Shown here piece after piece: positions 24,913 through 32,070 of a DNA stretch of 64,000 nt. Made by a program: the position numbers and the translations under genes. The number at the start of each line of letters is the position of its first letter. Position 1 is the stretch's first letter. This DNA comes from an uncultured Ruminococcus sp. GTDB taxonomy: Bacteria; Bacillota; Clostridia; Oscillospirales; Acutalibacteraceae. The notes beneath the pieces were generated by a model. That model ran no database searches. It was not told the DNA's origin and was given only the letters and a program-made list of their open reading frames with translations. Location: NCBI GenBank assembly GCA_902785365.1, contig CACZYC010000001.1, positions 204,196 through 268,195 on the forward strand. Direction: 5' to 3'.

Positions 24913-26326
24913 CGGTAATAACCATAACTATCGGCCAGACCTTAACGAAGAAAATAATTCATTTCTGAAATTTAATGATAGTGAGCAGTACGCTCAAATC
25001 ACGGGACAGAATCCGACGTCTATTGAGCAGGACGGAACTGTTGAATTTGGCACGGACGAGGATGAGCGCAAAAAGAAGCTCCAGGAAGCTATCGAAAGTG
25101 AGAATTCCTCGGCATATGAGGATCTGGACGATTTCGTTTACAGACAAAATAAACGCCGGGCGAGAACCAGCGGGCACAGACATCATCACCGCCACATAAG
25201 CCCGTCTGTACTTTCTCCGGGTAGGGCCAGACGTAAAAAATCCAGCAGCAAAAAGAAGCACAGGCATAAGCATCACTACCACAGACACCACAGGAAAAAG
25301 CGATTTAAGAAGTGGCAGAAGATCTCACTCGGTATCATTATCTCGCTTATTTCCTTGATTCTGATAATGGTTATCGCGATTGCGCTTATGTACTTCTCGG
25401 GTAAAAACGCATTGATTGATGACGGAGGGTTGAACATCAATGTTCCCGAATTTGCCGAAACGACCGATAACGGGCAGTATATTACATATAAAGGACATAA
25501 GTATAAGTATAACGACAGAATTGCCAATGTACTTTGTATGGGTTCTGACCGTGACGCTGAGCTTACCCGAGTGAGTCCCGAAGAGGATGACTTCGCCACA
25601 GGCGGACAAGCTGACTCGTTGTTTTTAGCTTCGGTAAATATTGATACAGGCAAAGTTCAGATGGTCAACATCTCCCGCGAAACCATGACGGACGTAAACG
25701 TTTATTCCGCAAGCGGTAAAGCCGCCGGCAGCCGTAAAGAACAGATATGTTTAGCGTACGCGTACGGCGACGGTGAGGAAACAAGCTGTCAGAATGAGCT
25801 TGTAGCGGTCAGAAGGCTGTTCTATAACCTTCCCGTAAACTTTTATCTGGCATTGAATATCGACGGAATCGCACCCATCAACGACAGCGTTGGAGGCGTA
25901 ATGGTACGCTCGCCCGAGAATATCGCTCAGTTCCACGAGGGTGAGACCTATCACCTTCGCGGAAGCTTGGCTCAGTCATTTGTTCGCGCCCGTAGCCACG
26001 CTACATTTAAAGGCAACAATCTTCGTATGGAAAGACAAAAGATTTATCTCGAGTCTTTTGCTCAGAATGTCTTTACAAAAACACGTTCAAATCTCGGAGC
26101 TCCGCTTGATGTCTTTAATACCGCGGATCCATATATTACCACCAACGTAGGACTTAACGAAGTCGCGTTTTTCTCGGTAACCGCGCTAAGGGGCGGATTT
26201 AGCGGTCTTGATATCGACAGTGTTCCCGGCGAGGTTAAGGAAGGAAAAAAGTATGCTGAGTTCTATGTGGATGAAAAAGCATTCTTTGAAATGTTCCTGA
26301 AATTGTACTATATCAAAGTAGAATAA
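24896..26326 (+). CDS. LCP family protein with His/Lys/Arg-rich cytoplasmic N-terminus
   Basis: 476-residue LytR-CpsA-Psr type protein. The cytoplasmic part is unusually long (about 145 residues): an acidic start (1-80), then a cluster of His, Arg and Lys (about 90-145, with runs such as HRHHHRH and KKHRHKHHYHRHHRKK). One membrane helix (about 148-170) precedes the LCP domain: VLCMGSDRD, GGQADSLFLASVN, VNISRETMTDV, LALNIDGI and NLRMERQKIYL with the phosphate-binding arginines. ATG at 24896 overlaps srtB by 17 bases; GGGGG upstream is a distant ribosome site, so coupling is likely. The basic cluster could bind nucleic acid, polyphosphate or metal; none is shown by sequence alone. Confidence 0.82.
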   Translation: MSLQGNGNNHNYRPDLNEENNSFLKFNDSEQYAQITGQNPTSIEQDGTVEFGTDEDERKKKLQEAIESENSSAYEDLDDFVYRQNKRRARTSGHRHHHRHISPSVLSPGRARRKKSSSKKKHRHKHHYHRHHRKKRFKKWQKISLGIIISLISLILIMVIAIALMYFSGKNALIDDGGLNINVPEFAETTDNGQYITYKGHKYKYNDRIANVLCMGSDRDAELTRVSPEEDDFATGGQADSLFLASVNIDTGKVQMVNISRETMTDVNVYSASGKAAGSRKEQICLAYAYGDGEETSCQNELVAVRRLFYNLPVNFYLALNIDGIAPINDSVGGVMVRSPENIAQFHEGETYHLRGSLAQSFVRARSHATFKGNNLRMERQKIYLESFAQNVFTKTRSNLGAPLDVFNTADPYITTNVGLNEVAFFSVTALRGGFSGLDIDSVPGEVKEGKKYAEFYVDEKAFFEMFLKLYYIKVE

Positions 26327-26331
26327 ATAAA

Positions 26332-26363
26332 CAGGGGTCGGCAAGCCGACCCCTGAATTTTTT
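26332..26363. terminator. Bidirectional terminator (LCP gene / tspO)
   Basis: The perfect 10-bp stem CAGGGGTCGG/CCGACCCCTG with CAAG loop and T run (26332-26341, 26346-26355) lies between convergent genes. Confidence 0.85.
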
Positions 26364-26850
26364 ACATATTAAGCACAAATACCCCGAATGTGAGATACGT
26401 CGCGAAAGCTGTCCAGATAATGTATGGTATCTGTATAATTCCCGCGGCGGGACTTATCGCGTAGAACTTCTTTGTCATAATTATTACTAAAACAAGCAGA
26501 ACGATAATCCACAAAAACGCCAGGAAGTATGCCGAGAGGCTAAAGAAAATTATCGGCCAGAAGAAGTTCACGGCGAGCTGCGCCCCGTAAATCAACAGAG
26601 CGCGCTTGCGTTCGTCGGAGGTTGAGTATTTATCGGTGTATACCAGATAGGCGGAAATTCCCATAAGCAGGAACAAAATAGTCCATACGATGGGGAAGAG
26701 CCATGACGGCGGTGTCAGAGGCGGCTTTGCCGCTTTGTCAAAACTGCTCATCCCGGGCATTGATATTACCGAGGAAAGCGCTCCTGTTCCCAGACTGATC
26801 GCGCAGCTTATTGCCAGTTTCTTGAAATCTATGTTGTGTACTAATTTCAT
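26362..26850 (-). CDS. tspO: TspO/MBR family membrane protein
   Basis: Five-helix tryptophan-rich sensory/translocator protein; the family binds porphyrins and related ligands. The 162-residue protein has KPPLTPPSWLFPIVWTILF after helix 1, the diagnostic TspO motif, then helices at about 48-66, 78-98, 104-124 and 132-154. The start at 26850 has GGGAG upstream. A single gene; its upstream side is a 450-bp repeat-rich gap. Confidence 0.85.
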   Translation of the reverse strand: MKLVHNIDFKKLAISCAISLGTGALSSVISMPGMSSFDKAAKPPLTPPSWLFPIVWTILFLLMGISAYLVYTDKYSTSDERKRALLIYGAQLAVNFFWPIIFFSLSAYFLAFLWIIVLLVLVIIMTKKFYAISPAAGIIQIPYIIWTAFATYLTFGVFVLNM

Positions 26851-26895
26851 AAAAACAACTCCCAAGCATATTATATGCTGGAGATTAATCTTTTA

Positions 26896-26952
26896 TGAGT
26901 AGTCAGTGTTCAGTGGTCAGTAGTCAGCAGTCAGTAGTCAGTAGTCAGTAAA
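26896..26952. repeat. AGTCAGT-type short tandem repeat
   Basis: Imperfect tandem copies of GTCAGTA/GTCAGCA/GGTCAGT run for about 55 bases. A related stretch (CTGACCACTGATCACTGACC) on the other side of the gap at 27267-27297 is its inverted counterpart. Confidence 0.65.
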
Positions 26953-26994
26953 TGTCGAGAACAAAACAATACTGTCATCCTGAATGTCAATTCA

Positions 26995-27075
26995 CTGTCA
27001 TCCTGAGCGTTTTCCTCTGTCATCCTGAGCGTTTTCCTCTGTCATCCTGAGCGTTTTCCTCTGTCATCCTGAGCG
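26995..27075. repeat. 22-bp tandem repeat, three full units plus a partial
   Basis: CTGTCATCCTGAGCGTTTTC plus CT is repeated exactly at 26995-27016, 27017-27038 and 27039-27060, followed by a 15-base partial copy that runs into the palindromic element. Units are contiguous with no spacers, so it is not a CRISPR. Confidence 0.85.
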
Positions 27076-27146
27076 AAGCGAAGGATCTTTAAGATTCTTC
27101 GTCGCATTGCTCCTCAGAATGACAAGGGGCAAGCCTCAGAATGACA
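27062..27146. repeat. REP-like palindromic element (TGTCATCCTGAG family)
   Basis: TGTCATCCTGAG at 27062-27073 pairs with CTCAGAATGACA at 27113-27124, with inner AGGATCTT/AGATTCTT arms; a further CTCAGAATGACA half-copy lies at 27135-27146. The same family occurs at 52951-53150. Confidence 0.7.
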
Positions 27147-27158
27147 AATAATAGAAAC

Positions 27159-27192
27159 AAAGTCTTAGGTCCAATACAGAACCTAAGACTTT
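27159..27192 (-). terminator. Long hairpin downstream of kinase gene
   Basis: The perfect 12-bp stem AAAGTCTTAGGT/ACCTAAGACTTT with a 10-base loop is followed on the minus strand by TTTGTTTCTATT. It is probably the terminator of the minus-strand adhE operon, though 108 bases beyond the last stop. Confidence 0.6.
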
Positions 27193-27299
27193 AATTAGTT
27201 TATATCATTATTTATCCAATCGGGATACTAACGTATCGGAAGATGGAACGTTTCTCCCCGACCGCAACTGACCACTGATCACTGACCACTGAGAACTGC

Positions 27300-28052
27300 C
27301 TAAACAAACTCCGCGATATTTGCCCAACTCATCAAAAGTTCTCTTTCCTCGGGAATTTTCTTTACCGACTGTGACGCCGCGACAATAGGCATCCAGCTTT
27401 GTACAAGTTGTTTTGCGGTGTCTGTCTTGCGGCAATATGTGTTGAGGTATTTTTCAGCCATTTCAGTTTTGCCGTCAAGTGTCAACATGAGGTAAGTTCT
27501 CGCCGCGTCTGCAGCTCCGTTTCCCTGAGTAACGTGCGCCCAGTCAATGATATAAGCTTCGTCCTCAGGCGTAATGATAATGTTGCTTGGCACAAAGTCG
27601 CCGTGGCAAACCTTGTTGTGCTTTTTCATACCGTTTACTCGGTTGTGAAGCTCATAACGCGCGGTAGCGTCAAGGTCTGACGCGCTGATTTTCTTCTGCA
27701 TTTTATCGCGCAGGTCAGTGAGCAGGGGAGCGCGTTCCGCGAGAATAGAAATCTGAATATCCACAAATCTGTCAATGTATTCATCGAGTTTGTCGGGGTT
27801 CTCCTCAATAAGTTTGCTGAGCGTCTTGCCCTCGATAAAATCGGAAACGATAGCCCATTTTCCGTCGATTTTAGTAACCTCGTGGATTTTTGGAATTTTT
27901 ATTGTACCGATTTCCTCCACTCTCGCCTGGTTAAGCGCTTCGTTGAGAACAGCTGATTTGGAAAAGCTTTCGTCAAAAACTTTTATAGCTTTATCGCCGT
28001 CACGGTAAATCTTTTTCCCTTTTGTTTCAAAAATTATTTTGTCAAGCTTCAT
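27300..28052 (-). CDS. Aminoglycoside-phosphotransferase-like small kinase
   Basis: Protein-kinase-fold phosphotransferase, 250 residues. It shows a start of GKKIYRDGDKAIKVF with the ATP-contacting lysine, the Brenner-type catalytic motif HGDFVPSNII (about 167-176) and the metal aspartate in YIIDWAH (about 187-193). It resembles the TIGR02172 group of APH-like proteins in anaerobes, whose substrate is unknown. The start at 28052 has AAGGAGG upstream; its ATG is one base past the adhE stop, so it is translated with adhE. Drug resistance should not be inferred. Confidence 0.75.
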   Translation of the reverse strand: MKLDKIIFETKGKKIYRDGDKAIKVFDESFSKSAVLNEALNQARVEEIGTIKIPKIHEVTKIDGKWAIVSDFIEGKTLSKLIEENPDKLDEYIDRFVDIQISILAERAPLLTDLRDKMQKKISASDLDATARYELHNRVNGMKKHNKVCHGDFVPSNIIITPEDEAYIIDWAHVTQGNGAADAARTYLMLTLDGKTEMAEKYLNTYCRKTDTAKQLVQSWMPIVAASQSVKKIPEERELLMSWANIAEFV

Positions 28053-28053
28053 A

Positions 28054-30678
28054 TCACTTCGCCTCCTTGTAATCCTTGCCGTAATACGCCTTGAGGTACA
28101 TTTCTTTGATTTCACTCATAAGCGGATATCTCGGGTTGGCGCCTGTGCACTGGTCATCAAACGCTTGCTCTGTCATAGCGTCAAGGTTGTCGAGGAAGTA
28201 CTTTTCGTCAACGCCGTAGTCATGGATTGTTTCTTTAATACCGACACGGGCTTTAAGGTCGTTGACAGCTTTGATGAGGTTCTCGACACTCTCGTCGTCA
28301 TCCTTGCCGCCCAAGCCTAAGTAGCGGGCAACTTCCGCGTATCTCTCTTTGGTGTGAGGATAAGCGTATTGCGGGAATGTTCCCATCTTCGCGGGAACCT
28401 CCTCAGCGTTAAATCGGATAACATATTCAAGCATAAGCGCGTTCGCTACACCGTGAGCTATATGATGGAAAGCTCCGAGCTTATGAGCCATAGAGTGGCA
28501 TACTCCGAGGAAAGCGTTAGCAAAAGCCATACCCGCCATAGTTGCCGCGTGAGCAACCTTTTCACGGGCGACGGGCTCATTCTGTCCGTTGTCGTAGCAA
28601 GCGGGAAGATACTCGAAAATAACTTTCAACGCTCTTTCGGCGAGGCTGTCGGTGAAGTCGGTTGCCAGCATTGAAGCGATAGCCTCAAGCGCGTGAGATA
28701 CCGCGTCGATACCCGAAGCGGCTGTCAGCCCCTTGGGCCCTGACATCATCATATCGGCGTCAACAATCGCCATATCGGGCATAAGCTCGTAATCGGCGAG
28801 AGGATACTTTGTGCCGTCGTTCTCGTCGGTGATAACCGCGAAAGGAGTAACTTCCGAACCTGTTCCCGAGGATGTCGGGATAGCCACAAAGTACGCCTTG
28901 TCGCCCATATGCGGGAATTTGTAAACTCTCTTGCGGATATCCGAGAACCGCATAGCCATATCAGCAAAGTCAACTTCGGGATGCTCGTAAAGAACCCACA
29001 TAATTTTACCCGCGTCCATAGCCGAACCGCCACCGATTGCGATAATTACATCGGGGTTAAAAGCCGCCATAGCCCTGGCGCCTTCCTTGGCGGATTTGAG
29101 AGTCGGGTCGGGCTGTACATCAAAGAATGTGGTGTGTGTGATACCCATTTTGTCGAGCTCGTCTGTTACGCATTTTGTATAGCCGTTGTTGTAAAGAAAC
29201 TCATCCGTAACAATAAAGGCTTTTTTCTTATTCATTTCCTCCCCGAGTTCTTTTATGGCTACGGGGATACAGCCTTTCTTTATATAAACCTTTTCGGGAG
29301 CCTTGAACCAAAGCATATTTTCTCTCCTCTCGACGACAGTCTTAATGTTAAGTAAGTGCTTGCAGCCAACGTTTTCGCTTATTGAGTTGCCGCCCATAGA
29401 GCCGCAGCCGAGTGTAAGCGAAGGCGTAAAGTCAAAGTTGTAAATGTCGCCGATACCGCCGAGCGATGAGGGAGTGTTTATAATAAGACGGCAGGTTTCC
29501 ATTCTTTTTGCGAATTCATCGAGCTTTTCACGCTCGTTTATGTTGTCTATCCAGAGCACTGAGGTGTGGCCCAGACCGCCGTTGTTATTCAGTAGAGTTT
29601 CCGCTATGTCAAGTGAGTCGGAAAAGTCTTTGGACTTATACATACCGAGGATAGTGGTGAGCTTTTCGTGACCGAAAGCCTCGTCAGTGTCTGTGCTCTC
29701 AGCTTCGCCGATAATTACCTTTGTTTCCGCGGGAATATCAAAGCCCGCCATTTTTGCTATTGTGACAGGACGCTGACCAACTATCTTTGCGTTAAGCGCG
29801 CCGTTAATCATCATAGTTTTTCTTATTTTATCGGCTTCCTCATCATTAAGGAAGTAACAGCCGCGTTTTATAAACTCCGCCTTAACAGCGTCGTAAATGC
29901 TTTCCTCGGCGATAATTGTCTGTTCGGTAGCGCATATCATACCGTTATCAAAAGTCTTTGAGTGGATGATAGAGTTCACAGCGACAGTGATATCAGCGCT
30001 TTTATCAATGATAGCCGAAGCGTTGCCCGCGCCTACGCCCAAAGCGGGTTTGCCGCTGGAGTACGCCGCTTTAACCATTGAAGGGCCGCCTGTGGCAAGG
30101 ATGGTGTCGACCTCGCTCATTAACATATTTGTCATTTCGAGCGAGGGTTTGTCAATCCACGCGATAATGTCCTCGGGAGCGCCTGCCTTTACAGCGGCTT
30201 CAAGGACAATTCTGGAAGCCGCTATTGTGCTTTCCTTTGCTCTCGGGTGAGGTGAGATGATGATACCGTTTCTCGTTTTAAGGGATATCAGGCACTTGAA
30301 AATCGCTGTGGAAGTCGGGTTGGTTGTGGGGATAACCGCGCCGATAACACCTATGGGAACAGCAATTTTTGTGGTGCCCATAGCTTCGTTTCTTTCAATA
30401 ACGCCGCAGGTTTTAGCGTCGCGATATTTGTTGTAGATGTTTTCGGAGGCATAGTGGTTCTTAATAACCTTGTCCTCGACGATACCCATTCCTGTTTCCT
30501 CTACAGCCATTTTCGCGAGTGGGATTCTCGCCTGATTTGCGGCCGTAGCGGCTGCAAGGAAGATTTTATCTACCTGCTCCTGTGTGTACTGAGCGAACTT
30601 TGCCTGAGCCGTTCTCACTCTTTTGAGAGCCGCTTCAAGCGCGGGAACGCTGTCAACAATCAGGTGTTCTTTAGCCAT
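28054..30678 (-). CDS. adhE: Bifunctional acetaldehyde-CoA/alcohol dehydrogenase AdhE
   Basis: Converts acetyl-CoA to acetaldehyde and then ethanol, regenerating NAD during fermentation. 874 residues, full length. The N-terminal aldehyde dehydrogenase domain has the catalytic cysteine in FDNGMICATEQ (about 235-245). The linker is followed by an iron-dependent alcohol dehydrogenase domain with NAD site GGGSAMDAGKIMW, iron-ligand segment VSHALEA and GVCHSMAHKLGAFHHIAHG. ATG at 30678 follows ACGGAGG. It lies 17 bases after an LRR lipoprotein gene and directly before an APH-like kinase gene, an uncommon operon setting for adhE. Confidence 0.93.
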   Translation of the reverse strand: MAKEHLIVDSVPALEAALKRVRTAQAKFAQYTQEQVDKIFLAAATAANQARIPLAKMAVEETGMGIVEDKVIKNHYASENIYNKYRDAKTCGVIERNEAMGTTKIAVPIGVIGAVIPTTNPTSTAIFKCLISLKTRNGIIISPHPRAKESTIAASRIVLEAAVKAGAPEDIIAWIDKPSLEMTNMLMSEVDTILATGGPSMVKAAYSSGKPALGVGAGNASAIIDKSADITVAVNSIIHSKTFDNGMICATEQTIIAEESIYDAVKAEFIKRGCYFLNDEEADKIRKTMMINGALNAKIVGQRPVTIAKMAGFDIPAETKVIIGEAESTDTDEAFGHEKLTTILGMYKSKDFSDSLDIAETLLNNNGGLGHTSVLWIDNINEREKLDEFAKRMETCRLIINTPSSLGGIGDIYNFDFTPSLTLGCGSMGGNSISENVGCKHLLNIKTVVERRENMLWFKAPEKVYIKKGCIPVAIKELGEEMNKKKAFIVTDEFLYNNGYTKCVTDELDKMGITHTTFFDVQPDPTLKSAKEGARAMAAFNPDVIIAIGGGSAMDAGKIMWVLYEHPEVDFADMAMRFSDIRKRVYKFPHMGDKAYFVAIPTSSGTGSEVTPFAVITDENDGTKYPLADYELMPDMAIVDADMMMSGPKGLTAASGIDAVSHALEAIASMLATDFTDSLAERALKVIFEYLPACYDNGQNEPVAREKVAHAATMAGMAFANAFLGVCHSMAHKLGAFHHIAHGVANALMLEYVIRFNAEEVPAKMGTFPQYAYPHTKERYAEVARYLGLGGKDDDESVENLIKAVNDLKARVGIKETIHDYGVDEKYFLDNLDAMTEQAFDDQCTGANPRYPLMSEIKEMYLKAYYGKDYKEAK

Positions 30679-30695
30679 AATAATTTACCTCCGTT

Positions 30696-31394
30696 TTACT
30701 TTTCAACATAAGAAAGCTTACATTTTTTAGCCGCTTTAATCGCGGATGAGCCTTTGGGTGCGATAACCTTGGTTTTTGCTCCTGTCTTGAATGCTGTATC
30801 CGCAACCTTTGTATTCTTGCTCAATACTTTAATTTCGGTAAGCGATTTACAATCCGCGAAAGCAAGGCTGTCTATTTTCTTAACTTTTTTGGGAATAATT
30901 ATCTTTTCGATACTTGAGGCGTTAAAAGCGTTTATTCCAATAGTTTCAAGGGTTTCGGGCAGTTCGATTTCAGTTAAAGCGAATGTAGCGAAAAACGCGT
31001 TGTCGCCGATTTTTTTAACTCCCTCAGATATGTTTACGATATTGAGTTTTTGACACAGAGCGAAAGCGTATCCGTCAATTTCCTTCATACCGTCGGGCAT
31101 TGTTACGCTTTCAATATCCAGACCCTTGAACGCGCTCTTCGCGATGTTCTTAACAACTCTACCTTCGTAGTCAATCGGAATACTTACGTCTTTATCCTTG
31201 CCGTCATAGGCAGAAACAGCGAGTGTGCCGTCATCATTAAGCTTATATCCTACACCGTACTCGTCTCTGAGAGGGGGCGCGGTTGTGGACTGAATGGATA
31301 CCGTCGAATCCGACGATGAACAATTGCACGCGCTGAACACTATAACGGAGAACAGAAGCGTTGTGATAAGTATAATTGCTGTTAATCTTTTCAT
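30696..31394 (-). CDS. BspA-type leucine-rich repeat lipoprotein
   Basis: Surface lipoprotein of 232 residues: signal with lipobox ending at Cys23 (VFSAC), a Ser/Thr spacer, then about five LRR_5 repeats of 22-24 residues (for example AFKGLDIESVTMPDGMKEIDGYAF, shown in part by the pattern IxxxAFxxCxxLxxIxIPxxVxxI). The family mediates binding to proteins or host surfaces and is common in gut Firmicutes. The start at 31394 has GTGGTGAT upstream. It is the first gene of the adhE transcript, with a small palindrome in its promoter. A functional tie to ethanol formation is not evident. Confidence 0.78.
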   Translation of the reverse strand: MKRLTAIILITTLLFSVIVFSACNCSSSDSTVSIQSTTAPPLRDEYGVGYKLNDDGTLAVSAYDGKDKDVSIPIDYEGRVVKNIAKSAFKGLDIESVTMPDGMKEIDGYAFALCQKLNIVNISEGVKKIGDNAFFATFALTEIELPETLETIGINAFNASSIEKIIIPKKVKKIDSLAFADCKSLTEIKVLSKNTKVADTAFKTGAKTKVIAPKGSSAIKAAKKCKLSYVEK

Positions 31395-31415
31395 AATAAT
31401 CACCACTTTAAAAAT

Positions 31416-31447
31416 ATTATACTATTAAAAATAGTATATCATATCAA
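31416..31447 (-). promoter_or_regulatory. Promoter with dyad ATACTATT-TTT-AATAGTAT
   Basis: On the minus strand TATAAT (31416-31421) is preceded by an 8-bp perfect dyad (31419-31437) and TTGATA (31442-31447) at 20-base spacing. The dyad overlaps the -10 and spacer, a placement typical of a repressor site or of a spacer-twisting activator. It controls the LRR-adhE-kinase unit. Confidence 0.45.
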
Positions 31448-31510
31448 AATGCTTTTGTATAGCGTTTATTGCATATTACCATGTTGTTAAATTTTTGTCA
31501 ATCTTTTCAA

Positions 31511-31540
31511 AAAAAGAGAGTACCCCTCGAGAGGGGTACT
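31511..31540 (-). terminator. Terminator of the ylbJ-asnB-PAP2 operon
   Basis: The 9-bp stem AGTACCCCT/AGGGGTACT with CGAG loop (31519-31540) is followed on the minus strand by CTCTTTTTTT. Confidence 0.8.
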
Positions 31541-31551
31541 GTGCTTTGATA

Positions 31552-32049
31552 TTATATTATGAAAAATCCAAACACGCCAAGTATAACCGAAATCACGGCG
31601 CCGACAATTACATCAGAAACATAATGCACACCCGCCAATACCCTGGACACACATATAAGTATTCCGAGTATAATCATCGCGATACCGGCGTAAATGTTCA
31701 CATACAAAAACGCCATAGCAATGATAAATACACTCGCCGCGTGACGGCTCGGAAAGCTCTGCCCGTTTTTATTTTTCCTGATTAGCGGATTAATGTCCAG
31801 CGCCTCATACGGCCTCGCTTTATTGATAACAAGTCTGAGAAGCGTGACCATAACAAAGGTTACCGCGGGAATAACCAAGATTTTGACGAAGTCCGCAATC
31901 TGTCTGTTCCATAATGTGTATAAAAGCAAAAGCGGATACAAAACAAAAACAGGATAGGAGGCGTATTTGTATATAATTCTTAATAAGAAATATAATTTTT
32001 CGTGATTGTTAAAAAACTTTTCGATTCTGTCATAACGTGATTTAGTCAT
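31552..32049 (-). CDS. PAP2 family membrane phosphatase
   Basis: Type 2 phosphatidic-acid/undecaprenyl-pyrophosphate phosphatase family, 165 residues, about four to five membrane helices. All three catalytic blocks are seen: KARPYE (about 77-82), FPSRHAAS (about 99-106) and SRVLAGVHYVSDV (about 134-146). It may recycle undecaprenyl carrier or dephosphorylate a lipid phosphate. It is last of three minus-strand genes with asnB and ylbJ. Confidence 0.85.
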   Translation of the reverse strand: MTKSRYDRIEKFFNNHEKLYFLLRIIYKYASYPVFVLYPLLLLYTLWNRQIADFVKILVIPAVTFVMVTLLRLVINKARPYEALDINPLIRKNKNGQSFPSRHAASVFIIAMAFLYVNIYAGIAMIILGILICVSRVLAGVHYVSDVIVGAVISVILGVFGFFII

Positions 32050-32070
32050 AATATAATCATATCACGTTTT

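Noticed and set aside
26995..27075. Direct repeats that could suggest a CRISPR
   Set aside because: The units are back to back without spacers and lead into a REP-like palindrome; no cas gene is present.
27300..28052. Antibiotic resistance phosphotransferase
   Set aside because: The kinase fold is shared by many metabolic enzymes, and the adhE operon context does not support a resistance role.
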